DNA from: Streptacidiphilus sp. 4-A2
GTDB lineage: Bacteria > Actinomycetota > Actinomycetes > Streptomycetales > Streptomycetaceae
Length of the DNA: 64,000 nucleotides
Assembly (NCBI GenBank): GCA_014284505.1
Contig: JAAFYY010000001.1
Coordinates: 2,976,001 to 3,040,000 of the forward strand
Reading direction: 5' to 3'
In this document: one piece after another, positions 39,718 to 50,894 of the stretch
Layout: each line of letters opens with the position of its first letter
Numbering within the stretch: position 1 is the stretch's first letter
Program-made: the position numbers and the translations under genes
Notes under the pieces: generated by a model
The model's database searches: none
The model's input: the letters and a program-made list of their open reading frames with translations, nothing else
What the model was told of the DNA's origin: nothing

Positions 39718-42700
39718 GTGTGCGAACGAGACCGAGGAAAAGCTCCGCTACTTCCTCAAGCGGGGTGACCGCCGACCTCCAGGAGACGCGCCGCCGCCTC
39801 CAGGAGCTGGAGTCCGTCGAGGGCGAGCCGATCGCCGTCGTCGCCATGGGCTGCCGGTATCCCGGTGGCGCGGACACGCCGGAGGGCCTGTGGCGGCTGG
39901 TCGCCGAGGGCCGGGACACCGCCGCGCCGTTCCCGGACGACCGCGGCTGGGACGCGGAGGCCCTGTACGACCCGGACCCCGACGCCCTCGGCAAGACCTA
40001 CGGGCGTGAGGGCTGCTTCATCGACGGGGTGGACCTGTTCGACGCCGGATTCTTCGGCATCGGCCCGCGTGAGGCGCTGGCGATGGACCCGCAGCAGCGG
40101 CTGCTGCTGGAGACCTCCTGGAGGCCTTCGAGCGGGCCGGGATCGACCCGGCCACCCTGCGCGGCACCGCACCGGCGTGTTCATGGGCACCGGCCAGCAG
40201 GACTACGCCTCGCTCGTGCAGCGGGCCACCGAGAACCTGGAGGGCTACCTGCTCTCCGGCGGCGCCGCGAGCGTCATCTCGGGCCGGATCTCGTACACCT
40301 TCGGCTGGAGGGCCCGGCGATCACGGTGGACACCGCCTGCTCCTCCTCGCTGGTGCCATGCACCTGGCCGTCCAGTCGCTGCGCCGCGGCGAGTCCGCCC
40401 TGGCCCTGGCGGTGGCGCCGCCGTGATGGCCGCCCCGGGCATGTTCGTCGAGTTCAGCCGCCAGCGCGGACTGGCCCCGACGGCCGCTGCAAAGCCTTCG
40501 CCGCCGCCGCCGCACCGGCTGGGGCGAAGGCGTCGGCGTCCTGCTCCTGGAACGGCTCTCCGACGCCCAACGCAACAACCACCCCGTCCTCGCCCTCGTC
40601 CGCGGCACCGCCGTCAACCAGGACGGCGCCAGCAACGGCCTCACCGCCCCCAACGGCCCCTCACAGCAACGAGTCATCTGGCAGGCCCTGAGCAACGCCC
40701 AGCTCCACCGCGGACGTGGACGCGGTGGAGGCGCACGGCACCGGCACCACCTCGGCGACCCGATCGAGGCACAGGCCCTGCTCGCCACCTACGGCCAGGA
40801 CCGGCCCGCGGCACAGCCGCTGTGGCTGGGTTCGGTGAAGTCCAACATCGGCCACACCCAGGCCGCCTCCGGGGTGGCCGGGGTGATCAAGATGGTGCTG
40901 GCCATGCGGCACGAACAGCTGCCGCGCACCCTGCACGTCGACGAACCCACCCCGCACGTCGACTGGTCCACCGGCGCGGTACAACTGCTGACCGAGGAAC
41001 AGCGCTGGCCCCGCCACCAGGACCGCCCCCGCCGCGCCGGAGTGTCCTCCTTCGGCGTCAGCGGCACCAACGCACACGTCATCCTCGAAGAGGCACCCGC
41101 AGCCGGCACTTCGGACGCGGAACCCGCCGAACCCGCCGAACCGGTGGTGTCGTGGCCGCTCTCCGCACGGAGCGAGCGGGCCCTGCGTGCCCAGGCCGGG
41201 CAACTCGCCGACCACCTGCGCACCCACCCCGACACCGACCTCCACGCCACCGCCCACACCCTGCGCACCGGCCGCGCCGGCCACGACCACCGCGCCGTGG
41301 CCATCGGCACCGACCGGGACGAACTCCTCACCTCGCTCACCGCGTTGGCCACCGGCCAGGCCTCCCCCGGCGTGGTCACCGGCACCGCCCTCGGCGACAA
41401 CCGCACCGTCTTCGTCTTCCCCGGCCAGGGTCCCAATGGCCCGGCATGGGCCGCGAACTCCTGGACACCGCACCGGTCTTCGCCCAGTCCATCGCCGACT
41501 GCGAAGCAGCACTGAGCCCCCACGTCGACTGGTCCCTGACCGACGTCCTGCGCGAAACACCCGGAGCCCCCGGCCTCGACCGCGTCGACGTCGTCCAACC
41601 CGCCCTGTTCGCCGTCATGGTCTCCCTCGCCCGCCTCTGGCAGTCCCACGGCATCCACCCCACCGCCGTCATCGGCCACTCCCAAGGCGAAATCGCCGCA
41701 GCTCACATCGCCGGAGCCCTCACCCTGGACGACGCCGCCCGCATCGCCGCCCTGCGCAGCCAAGCCCTGCACGCCATCACCGGCCACGGCGGCATGGCCT
41801 CCCTACGCCTCGACGCCGACCAGACCCACGCCCTGCTCGAACCCTGGAACAACCGCCTCCACATCGCCGCCCACAACAGCCCCCACACCACCGTCATCGC
41901 CGGCGACGCCACCGCCCTCGACGAACTCCTCGAACACCTCACCACCCAGGACATCCGCGCCCGCCGCATCGACGTCGACTACGCCTCACACACCCCCACG
42001 TCGAAGCCATCAAGGACCACCTCGCCCAAGCCCTCGCCCCGATCACCGCCCGCACCGGCGACATCCCCCTCTACTCCACCGTCACCGGCACCCCCACCGA
42101 CGGCACCCAACTGGACGCCGACTACTGGTACACCAACCTGCGACAGCCCGTCCAGCTCACCACAGCCGTCCGAGCCGCACTCAACGACGGACACACCACC
42201 TACATCGAGTGCAGCCCCCACCCCGTCCTCACCCCCGCCCTCGAAGAAACCCTCGACACCACCACCCCCACCCTCACCACCGGCACCCTCCGCCGCGACC
42301 ACGACACCCCCGCACAACTCCGCACCGCCCTCGCCACCGCCTGGACCCATGGCGCCCCTGTCACCTGGCCCACCGACAGCACCGACGCCAGCCCCACCGA
42401 CCTGCCCACCTACCCCTTCCAGCGCCGTCGCTACTGGGTCGACACCGTCGCGCAGGACCCGGCCGCCAGGGCCGGCCGGAGTACGTTCGCCGAGGACCCG
42501 GCCGACGACTCGGACGCCGCTGTGCTGCGCCGACGGCTGGCCGAGCTGCCGCAGGCGGGCCGCGAGCGGGCGCTGCTCGACCTGGTGGAGACCGAGGCCG
42601 CCGCGGTGCTGGGGCTGGACGACGGCCCGGTCGCCGCCGACCGCAGCTTCGCCGAGCTGGGCTTCGTCTCCCTGACCGCGGTCGAGCTGCGCAACCGGCT

Positions 42701-45700
42701 CATCGCGCGACCGGCGTCCGGCTGCCGGCCGCCGTGGTCTTCGACCACCCGACCCCGGTCGCCCTGAGCCGCCACCTGCTCACCGAGCTGGCCGGCGCCG
42801 CCGCCGGGGCCTCCACCGCCGTACCGGCCGTCACGGCCGCCACGGGCACCACCGACGACGCCATCGCGATCGTCGCGATGGCGTGCCGGTACCCGGGGAC
42901 GTACACGGTCCGGACGACCTGTGGCAGCTGGTCGCCGACGGCACCGACGCGGTGACCCCGTTCCCCGAGGACCGCGGCTGGGACACCCAGGCCCTGTACG
43001 ACCCGGACCCGGACCGACCGGGCCGGACGTACACCCGCGAGGGCGGTTTCGTGCCCGACGCGGACCGGTTCGACGCCGCGTTCTTCGGCATCAGCCCACG
43101 TGAGGCGCTGGCGATGGACCCGCAGCAGCGGCTGCTGCTGGAGACCTCCTGGGAGCTCTTCGAACGTGCGGGCATCGACCCGGGCGCCCTGCGCGGCAGC
43201 CGGACCGGCGTGTTCGCCGGCTCCAGCGGGCAGGACTACCCGCAGCTGGTGCTGGGTTCGTCGGACGGCGTCGAGGGCTACCTGCTGACCGGCAACGGCC
43301 AGCGTGATGTCCGGTCGGCTGTCCTACACGTTCGGCCTGGAGGGCCCGGCGGTCACCGTGGACACCGCCTGCTCCTCCTCGCTGGTCGCACTGCACCTGG
43401 CCTGCCAGTCGCTGCGGTCGGGCGAGAGCGAGCTGGCGGTGGCCGGTGGAGTGACCGTGCTCGCCACGCCCCAGGCGTTCGTCGGCTTCAGCCGCCAGCG
43501 CGGCCTGGCCCCCGACGGCCGGTGCAAGCCGTTCGCCGCGGCCGCCGACGGCACCGCCTGGGGTGAGGGTGTGGGCCTGGTGCTGCTGGAGCGGCTCTCG
43601 GCCGCCCGCCGCAACGGCCACCCGGTGCTGGCGCTGGTCCGGGGCACCGCGACCAACCAGGACGGCGCCAGCAACGGCCTCTCCGCGCCCAACGGGCCGG
43701 CCCAGCAACGGGTCATCCGCCAGGCCCTGGCCAATGCCCGGCTCTCCCCGAACGAGGTCGACGCCGTGGAGGCTCACGGCACCGGCACCCCGCTGGGCGA
43801 CCCGATCGAGGCCCAGGCCCTGCTGGCCACCTACGGCCAGGACCGGCCCGAGGGACGGCCCTTGTGGCTCGGCTCGGTGAAGTCGAACATCGGCCACACC
43901 GCGGCGGCCGCGGGCATGGCCGGTGTGATCAAGATGGTCAAGGCGATGGAGCACGGCATCCTGCCGCCGACGCTCCACGTCGACGAGCCCACCCCGCACG
44001 TGGAGTGGGCGTCAGGCAGTGTCGCGCTGCTCACCGCGGCGGTGCCCTGGCCGGACGGCGGTCCGCGCCGGGCCGGGGTGTCGGCCTTCGGCATCAGCGG
44101 CACCAACGCGCATGTGGTCCTGGAGCAGGCACCCCGGTCCCGCAGCCGCAGGCCGGGGACGCGGCAGACGCGGCAGACCCGGCGGACACGGCGGACGCCG
44201 AGGCGAAGGCGCAGTCCGGACCTCCGGTTCTGCCCTGGCTGGTGTCGGCCCGCAGCGAGCAGGCGCTGCGGGCACAGGCCGGGCGGCTGCGCGACCACCT
44301 CGCCGAGCGGCCCGGGTTCGAACCGGCAGCGGTCGGCCGCGCCCTGGCACTGACCCGCGCGTCGCTGACGCACCGCGCCGTCGTGCTGCGGCCGACCGGG
44401 CCCGGGGAGCGGGAGCAACTGCTGGCCGGGCTGGACGCCCTGGCGCTCGGCAGCACCGCCGCGGACGTGGTCCGGGGCACGGTTGCGGGGGGCAGGGTCG
44501 CCTTCCTCTTCCCCGGCCAGGGCAGCCAGCTGCCCGGCATGGGCCGGGGCCTGGCGCAGGCGTACCCGGTGTTCGACCGGGCCCTGGACGAACTGTGCGG
44601 TCTGCTGGACCGGCACCTCCCGCAGGACGGCCGGCCGGGGCTGCGCGAGATCCTGTCCGCGCCCGAGGGCACGGCCGAGGCCCTGCTGCTGGACGAGACG
44701 GTGTACACCCAGGCCGGGCTGTTCGCGATCGGGGTGGCGTCGTTCCGCCTGCTGGAGTCCTGGGGTGTGCTGCCGGACGTGGTCGGCGGCCACTCCATCG
44801 GCGAACTCACCGCCGCCTGCGTGGCCGGCGTGCTGACCACGCCGGACGCCTGCCGTCTGGTGGCGGCGCGTGGCCGCCTGCTCCAGTCCTCGCCCGAGGG
44901 CGGCGCGATGGCCGCTCTGGAGGCCACGGAGGACGAGGTGCTGCCGCTGCTCGCCGGGCAGGAGGACCGGCTCGGCATCGCCGCCGTCAACGGGCCCCGG
45001 GCCACAGTGGTCTCGGGCACGGCGGAGGCGGTCGCCGGGGTCGCGGAGGTGTTCCGCGGGCGCGGTCGCCGGATCAAGCTGCTGCGTGTCGCCCGGGCCT
45101 TCCACTCGCCGCTGATGGACGGCGTGCTGGCGGAGTTCCGCGAGACCGCGGCCGGTCTGACGTACCGCTCCGCGCGGATCCCGGTGCTGTCCAACCTGAC
45201 CGGGACCGCCGCCGGCGACGAGCAGTTGCGCTCACCGGACTACTGGGTGCGGCATGTGCGCGCGGTGCGGTTCCACGACGGCGTCCGGTACCTGGCCGGG
45301 CAGAACGTGACCACCGTGCTCGAACTCGGGCCGGGCGGTGTGCTCTCGGCCCTGGTCCGGGACGCGCCGGACGAGCGGGGCCGGGTCATCGCGGCCGTAC
45401 CGCTGCTCCGCCGGAGCCGGCCGGAGGCGGAGAGCGCCGTCGCGGCCCTGGCTCAGGCCCACGTCCGGGGCGTGCCGGTGGACTGGGACGCCGTGTTCGC
45501 CGGGACCGGCGGCCCCCGCGTGGATCTGCCCACCTATGCCTTCCAGCGGCAGCGCTTCTGGCCCGACGGGCCGGCTCCCCTCGGAGCCGCGCAGCCCGCG
45601 GCAGGTACGCCGACGACCGCCGAGCCCGCGCGCACGCCCGGGGCCGAGGACCGGCTCCGGGAGCGGCTGGCCGGTCTCGACGAGGGCGAACGGGACGCCG

Positions 45701-46817
45701 TCCTGCGGGAGTTGGTGGCCGAGCAGCTGGCCGCGGTGCTGGGCCACAGCTCCACCGCGGAGGTCGAGGCCGCCCTCGGCCTGCCGGAGCTCGGCATCGA
45801 CTCGCTGACGGCGACGGAACTGAGGGCAGCCCTGCACGCCTCGACCGGCGCGCTGCTGCCGACCACCGCGGTATTCGAGCATCCGACCCTCGACGCCCTG
45901 GCCGGACGGCTGCGCACCGAGCTGGACGCCCGGGGGAAGGCCGACGGTCCGCTCGCGGAACCGGCTGCCGCACTACGGCCCCGGCCCTGGGCATGCTCGG
46001 CCTGCTGGCCCAACGAGCGGCGCAGCTAGGCCAGTTCGAGCAGTTCGACAGCCTGCTGCGGGAGGCCTCGCGGTTCCGGGAGACCTTCTCCGAACCGTCG
46101 GAGCAGACCCGGCGCCCGGCGCCGGTGAGGCTCGCGCACGGCCCGTCGGGGCCCCGTCTGCTGTGCTTCCCCTCGTTCGCCAGCCGCTCGGGCGCCCATC
46201 AGTACGCGCGGCTTGCCGCGGCCGCCCGGGGGAAGCTGGACGTGTGGGCGCTGCCCGCCCCCGGATTCACCGGGGGCGAGGAGCTGCCCGCCGACCTCGA
46301 CGCCCTGGTGCGCCTGCACGCGCAGGACGTCGAACGGTGCGCCGACGGCGAGCCGTTCGCGATCCTCGGGCACTCCGCCGGCGGCTGGATCGCGCATGCC
46401 GTCACGGCGCAACTGGAGAAACTGGGAATCCCACCGGTCCGCCTCGTGCTACTGGACAGCTACCGCCCCGGCAGTGCCATACTTCCTCGAATCCAGGCCT
46501 CACTGGCAAGGGAATTGACGGTTGATCAGGGATCGCTTGCAGCTGCCGGGGAACAGTGGGACGACATCTGCCTGACCGCGATGGGCGGTTGCGCCCGGCT
46601 CTTCGAGTCCTGGCAGCCGCAGCAGCCGTCCACCCCGGTTCTCCAGGTGCGGGCGGCCGAGCCACTGCCCGGCTTCCCGGAGACCGGCTGGCAGGCGTCG
46701 TGGCAGGGGGCCGGGCACACCGAGGTCGAGGTGCCCGGGAACCACTTCACCATGACCGGCGAACACGGCGACTCCACCCTGCGCGCGGTGCTCGACCACC
46801 TGGCCGCACAGCCCTGA
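39718..46817 (+). CDS. pieA6: Piericidin-type PKS, modules 7 and 8 with terminal thioesterase
   Basis: The start is taken as GTG 39718 after a GAAAGGG site; the docking peptide [13 protein letters not shown] lies one frame away, so an indel sits at the start. Module 7: KS 39825-41090, AT 41407-42440 (GHSQGE, YASHT; methylmalonyl), ACP 42560-42790 ([11 protein letters not shown], with Val for the usual Asp before Ser). Module 8: KS 42865-44130, AT 44500-45550 (GHSIGE, RAFHS; malonyl), ACP 45690-45920 ([11 protein letters not shown]). Neither module has reductive domains, so both keto groups stay. TE 46090-46817 has GHSAGG as nucleophile motif and the late His in GNHFTM. It should release a beta,delta-diketo carboxylic acid, the precursor of the pyridinol ring. 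The module 8/TE part has few frame breaks; one lies near 45985. Confidence 0.87.
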
Positions 46818-46915
46818 CCCACGGGCCGCACCCGCCGGCCCGCCGACAGCACGACCGACCACGCCGACAGCACGACGACCACGAAACCCGACTCCGACCC
46901 GAGGGTGAGCACAGA

Positions 46916-47601
46916 ATGACAATCGACGACGACCACCGGCCCGGCACTCTGGACCAGGCGGTCCTGGACGGTCAGGCCCCGTACCACCGGCGCGCCCTCC
47001 ACTTCTACGACCTGCTGGTGTTCCGCGGCAGCGCACCGCTGTTCTGGCGCTGCTCGCCGCGCAACTTCCAGCAGATGTACAACACGAGCATCGGCGCCAA
47101 GCACCTGGAGATCGGGTGGGCACCGGCTACCTGCTGGCCAACACCCGCTTCCCGGTGTCGAACCCGAAGATCACGCTGGTCGACCTGAACCCCAGCACGC
47201 TCGACTTCACGGCCGACCGGCTCGCGTTCTACGAGACCACCAAGGTGATCGGCAACGCGCTGGAGCCGCTGCCGGTGCCGGAGGAGAGCCACGACTCGGC
47301 AGCACTGAGCTTCCTGCTGCACTGCATTCCCGGCAGCCTGCGGGAGAAGGGCACGGCCATCCGGCACGCGGCGGCGGCCGTACGGCCCGGCGGCACGGTG
47401 TTCGGCAGCACGGTGCTCTCCTCCGGTGTTCCGGTCACCGGGGCCGGCCGCTGGCTGATGGACAACCTCAACAAGAAGGGCGTGTTCCACAACGACCAGG
47501 ACAGCCTGGAGGACCTGCGCGACCAGCTGAAGCAGAACTTCGAGGACTTCGACCTCGTCGTGCGCGGCAGCGTGGGCCTGTTCCGCGCCCGCAAGGGCTG
47601 A
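46916..47601 (+). CDS. pieB1: SAM-dependent O-methyltransferase, ring tailoring (one frame break)
   Basis: ATG 46916 follows GAGGGTGAG. The class I SAM-binding motif reads HLEIGVGTGYLLANT once one G missing in the run near 47110 (ATCGGGTGGGC) is restored. Later segments (ITLVDLNPSTLDFTADRL, VRPGGTVFGSTVL) fit the same fold. Restored length is about 228 residues. It directly follows the PKS thioesterase gene and precedes the SRPBCC protein. By position and family it matches the piericidin PieB1, thought to methylate the ring 5'-oxygen; that assignment is from memory of the pathway. Confidence 0.82.
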
Positions 47602-47700
47602 CCCGCCCGCACCTGACCGACCCAGACCGCCCCAGACCGCCCCTGCCCCACACGCACACCCTTCGCACCGCGGCTCGACCGCGCCGGAAAGGACCGCCCC

Positions 47701-48210
47701 ATGGCCACCCGCTGGTTTCCGATCGAGGAGGCCGACGACTCGTTGTTCGCCTCGGCACCTCTGTACCACGCCCGCTCCGTCGAGGTGCCGTACTCGGCCG
47801 AGGAGACGTGGGCGGCCCTGACCGGCGACGGCGTGTCCAGCTGGACCAAGGGCATGCAGCAGCTCATCTGGACCTCCTCGCGGCCGTTCGGGGTCGGCAC
47901 CACCCGGGAGATCCACATGGGTGGCGGCTTCACCCTCCGCGAGCGGTTCTTCCGCTGGGAGGAAGGTCACCGGAAGACCTTCAGCGGGGTCGAGGGGACC
48001 CGTCCGATCTTCCGCCACCTGGTCGAGGACTACGTCGTGGAGCCGACCGGGGACGGTGCCCGCTTCAGCTGGCGCTGGGCGGCCGAGCTGAACCGCCCGT
48101 GGTCGTTCCTGCAGGGCGCGCTGGACCGGTTCTCCTTCGCCCCGGTGGGGCGGTCGCACATCGACGGGCTGCCCGGCTACATGGACTCCCGGTCCCCCTC
48201 CCGGCTCTGA
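47701..48210 (+). CDS. pieC: SRPBCC/polyketide cyclase-like protein
   Basis: This intact 169-residue protein has a hydrophobic-pocket START/SRPBCC layout: VEVPYSAEETWAALTGDG near the N-terminus, a central beta region (TTREIHMGGGFTLRERF, HLVEDYVVEPTGDGARFSW) and a C-terminal helix (FLQGALDRFSF). Such folds assist cyclisation or aromatisation of poly-keto substrates. It sits between the methyltransferase and the amidotransferase, as pieC does in my recollection of the piericidin locus, where no firm function is given. Helping the diketo-amide close to the pyridone is a reasonable inference, not shown by the sequence. Confidence 0.8.
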   Translation: MATRWFPIEEADDSLFASAPLYHARSVEVPYSAEETWAALTGDGVSSWTKGMQQLIWTSSRPFGVGTTREIHMGGGFTLRERFFRWEEGHRKTFSGVEGTRPIFRHLVEDYVVEPTGDGARFSWRWAAELNRPWSFLQGALDRFSFAPVGRSHIDGLPGYMDSRSPSRL

Positions 48211-48266
48211 CACCACGCCGTGCCACCTGACTGACCCGCCGACTCGTCGAACGAAAGAAGACTCGC

Positions 48267-50107
48267 ATGTGTGGGATCGCCGGCTGGATAGCCTTTCAGC
48301 GGGACCTGGAGCGTGAACTGCCCGCCCTGGAGGCCATGACCGCCACCATGGTCTGCCGCGGCCCGGACGCCGGGGGCACCTGGGTTTCCCGGTCCGCCGC
48401 ACTCGGACACCGCCGCCTGTCCGTGATCGACCTCGAAGGCGGCGTCCAGCCCATGGTGGTGGAGACGCCGGACGGCCCGGTCGCCATGACCTACAGCGGC
48501 GAGGCCTACAACTTCACCGAGTTGCGTGACGAACTGCGGCGCCGCGGACACCAGTTCCGCACCGCCAGCGACACCGAGGCAGTGCTGCGGGGCTACCTGG
48601 AGTGGGGCGAGGCCGTCGCGGAGCGGCTCAACGGCATGTACGCGCTGGGGATCTGGGACGGCCGCACCCAGAAGCTGGTTCTGCTGCGGGACCGGCTGGG
48701 CATCAAGCCGCTGTACTACTACCCGACCGAGGACGGCGTGCTGTTCGGGTCGGAGGCGAAGGCCATCCTGGCCCACCCGTCGGTCGAGCCGGTGGTCGAC
48801 AACGACGGCTTCCGCGAACTCTTCGGCTTCGTCAAGGCTCCCGGCCGCGCGGTGTGGGCCGGCATGCACGAGGTGAAGCCCGGCGCCATGGTGGTCCTGG
48901 ACCGGGGCGGCCTGCGCGAGCACGTGTACTGGCGGCTGGAGGTGGCCGAGCACCGTGACGACACCGACACCACCGTGCGCAGGATCCGGGAACTGCTGGA
49001 GGACAGCGTCGCCCGGCAGCTGGTCGCCGACGTCCCGCAGTGCGTCCTGCTCTCCGGCGGGCTGGACTCCAGCGCGCTGACCGCGCTGGCCGGCCGGCAG
49101 ATGGCGGCCCGGGGCGAGCAGGCCCGCACCTTCACCGTCGACTTCGAGCAGCCGGACGCCTTCCGCCCGGACGAGCTGCGCGGTTCGCAGGACGCCCCGT
49201 TCGCCCGCGAGGTGGTCGAGCACGTCGGCACCCTGCACCGCGACATCCGGCTGGACCACCAGGCGCTGGCCGACCCGGAGGTGCGGTTGGCCACGGTGAC
49301 CGCCCGCGACCTGCCGTTCGGCTTCGGCGAGGCGGACAACTCGCTGTACCTGCTGTTCAAGGCGATCCGGGAGCACTCCACGGTGGCCCTCTCCGGGGAG
49401 TCGGCCGACGAGATCTTCGGCGGCTACCCCTGGTTCCACCTCCCGGTGGTGCAGCAGGCCGAGATGTTCCCCTGGGTGACGGCCTCCGGCCTCGGCCCCA
49501 AGTCCCACCCCACCAAGCTGATCAGTCCGGAACTGCTGCTCGGCACCCTGGACGTCCCCGGCTACTGGGCCCAGCGCTACGCCGAGTCGGTGGCCGAACT
49601 CCCGGTCGTCGAGGGTGAGGACGCGCACGAGCGGCGGATGCGCCAGGCCTGCTACGTGCACCTGACGAGCCTGCTCGGCATGCTGCTGGACCGCAAGGAC
49701 CGGATGAGCATGGCGGTCGGGCTGGAGGTCCGGGTCCCGTTCTGCGACCACCGCCTGGTGGAGTACGTGTTCAACACCCCGTGGTCGATGAAGACCTTCG
49801 ACGGCCGGGAGAAGAGCCTGCTGCGCGCCGCGGTCCGGGACATCCTGCCGCAGTCGGTGGTGGAGCGGCCCAAGGCGCTCTACCCGCACACGCAGGAACT
49901 GCGCTACGTCGGCGAGTTGCAGCGCCAGGTCGGCCAACTGCTGTCCGACGACCACCGCGCGGTGGAGTTCTTCGACCGCGCCGCCCTCACCAAGGCCGCC
50001 GGGGCTCTGCCCGGGGCCGTCGAGAGGGACGAGCGGGGGCCTTCGAGCGCGTGCTCGACCTGGCCGTCTGGCTCGACGTCCGCCGCCCGACCATCAAGCT
50101 CTCCTGA
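48267..50107 (+). CDS. pieD: Asparagine-synthetase-like amidotransferase forming the ring amide
   Basis: The N-terminal Ntn glutaminase domain starts MCGIAGWIA (catalytic Cys2 after Met removal) and has CRGPDAGG. The C-terminal synthetase domain has the ATP pyrophosphatase loop LLSGGLDSSAL and SGESADEIFGGYPWF. Restored length is about 613 residues, normal for AsnB proteins. One frame break near 50038 moves the last part to AFERVLDLAVWLD and TIKLS. Its PKS context argues against asparagine synthesis. Glutamine-derived ammonia would be attached to the adenylated beta,delta-diketo acid released by the PKS, and the resulting amide nitrogen becomes the pyridine nitrogen. Confidence 0.88.
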
Positions 50108-50122
50108 GGAGTCCCGACACCC

Positions 50123-50894
50123 ATGGCTGTCGACAACGACGTCTACAACACCCACACCTGGTGGGACGACGACCAGCCGTTCGCCGCACTTGAGGCGTTC
50201 ACCCCGGCGCGGTTCGACTACTTCCACGACGTGCTCACCAACCGGCTCCGGCTGGACCTCTCCGGACTGCGGGTGATCGACATCGGCTGCGGCGGCGGCC
50301 TGCTGGCCGAGCGCTTCACCCGGGCCGGCTGCCGCGTCACCGGCGTGGACCCGTCCGGCCCGTCGTTGAAGGCGGCGGGCGAGCACGCCCGGCAGACCGG
50401 CCTGGAGATCGAGTACCAGCAGGGCGTGGCGGAGGAACTGCCTTTCCCCGACGCCTCCTTCGACCTGGTGTACTGCTGCGACACCCTGGAGCACGTCACC
50501 GACGTCGACCGGGCGGTGGGCGAGGCCGTCCGGGTGCTCAAGCCGGGCGGCTACTACCTGTACGACACCATCAACCGGACCTTCCGCTCCAAGCTGGCCA
50601 TGATCAAGATGGCCCAGGACTGGAAGTCCGTGAGTTTCGCGCCCAAGGACCTGCACGACTGGAAGAGCTTCATCAAGCCCGCCGAACTGCACGCGGTCCT
50701 GCGCAAGCACGGCCTGGCAACCGTGACCTGGTCGGCTTCTCCTCCAGCGGCCGCAGTTGGAGCTGCTCAAGGAGATGCGCCGGCGGGCCCGCGGCGAGAT
50801 CAGCTACGGCGAACTCGGCCGCCGCTTCCAGCTCGGCGTCCACAAGGACACCTCCGTCATCTACGCCGGTTACTCCCAGAAGGTCGAGAAGTGA
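50123..50894 (+). CDS. pieB2: UbiG-like SAM-dependent O-methyltransferase
   Basis: ATG 50123 starts 15 bases after the amidotransferase stop. Motif I is VIDIGCGGGLLAERF, followed by VTGVDPSG, EELPFPDASFDLVYCCDTLE and VLKPGGYYLYDTINRTF. This is the pattern of ubiquinone 3-O-methyltransferase UbiG, fitting for a compound that imitates ubiquinone. A base lost near 50733 shifts the frame; restored, the protein ends VIYAGYSQKVEK at TGA 50892-50894 (about 257 residues). The next gene's GTG at 50891 overlaps this stop, so the two are probably translationally coupled. The expected role is 4'-O-methylation after hydroxylation by the following enzyme. Confidence 0.85.

Noticed and set aside
48177..49955. 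592-codon minus-strand frame opposite the amidotransferase gene
   Set aside because: The + strand frame has complete AsnB motifs including SGGLDSS; the minus frame is only a GC-rich mirror with no recognisable domain.
48267..50107. Primary-metabolism asparagine synthetase
   Set aside because: Its motifs alone would allow it, but it sits inside the tailoring operon 15 bp before a coupled methyltransferase-hydroxylase pair, and the pathway needs an amidation.
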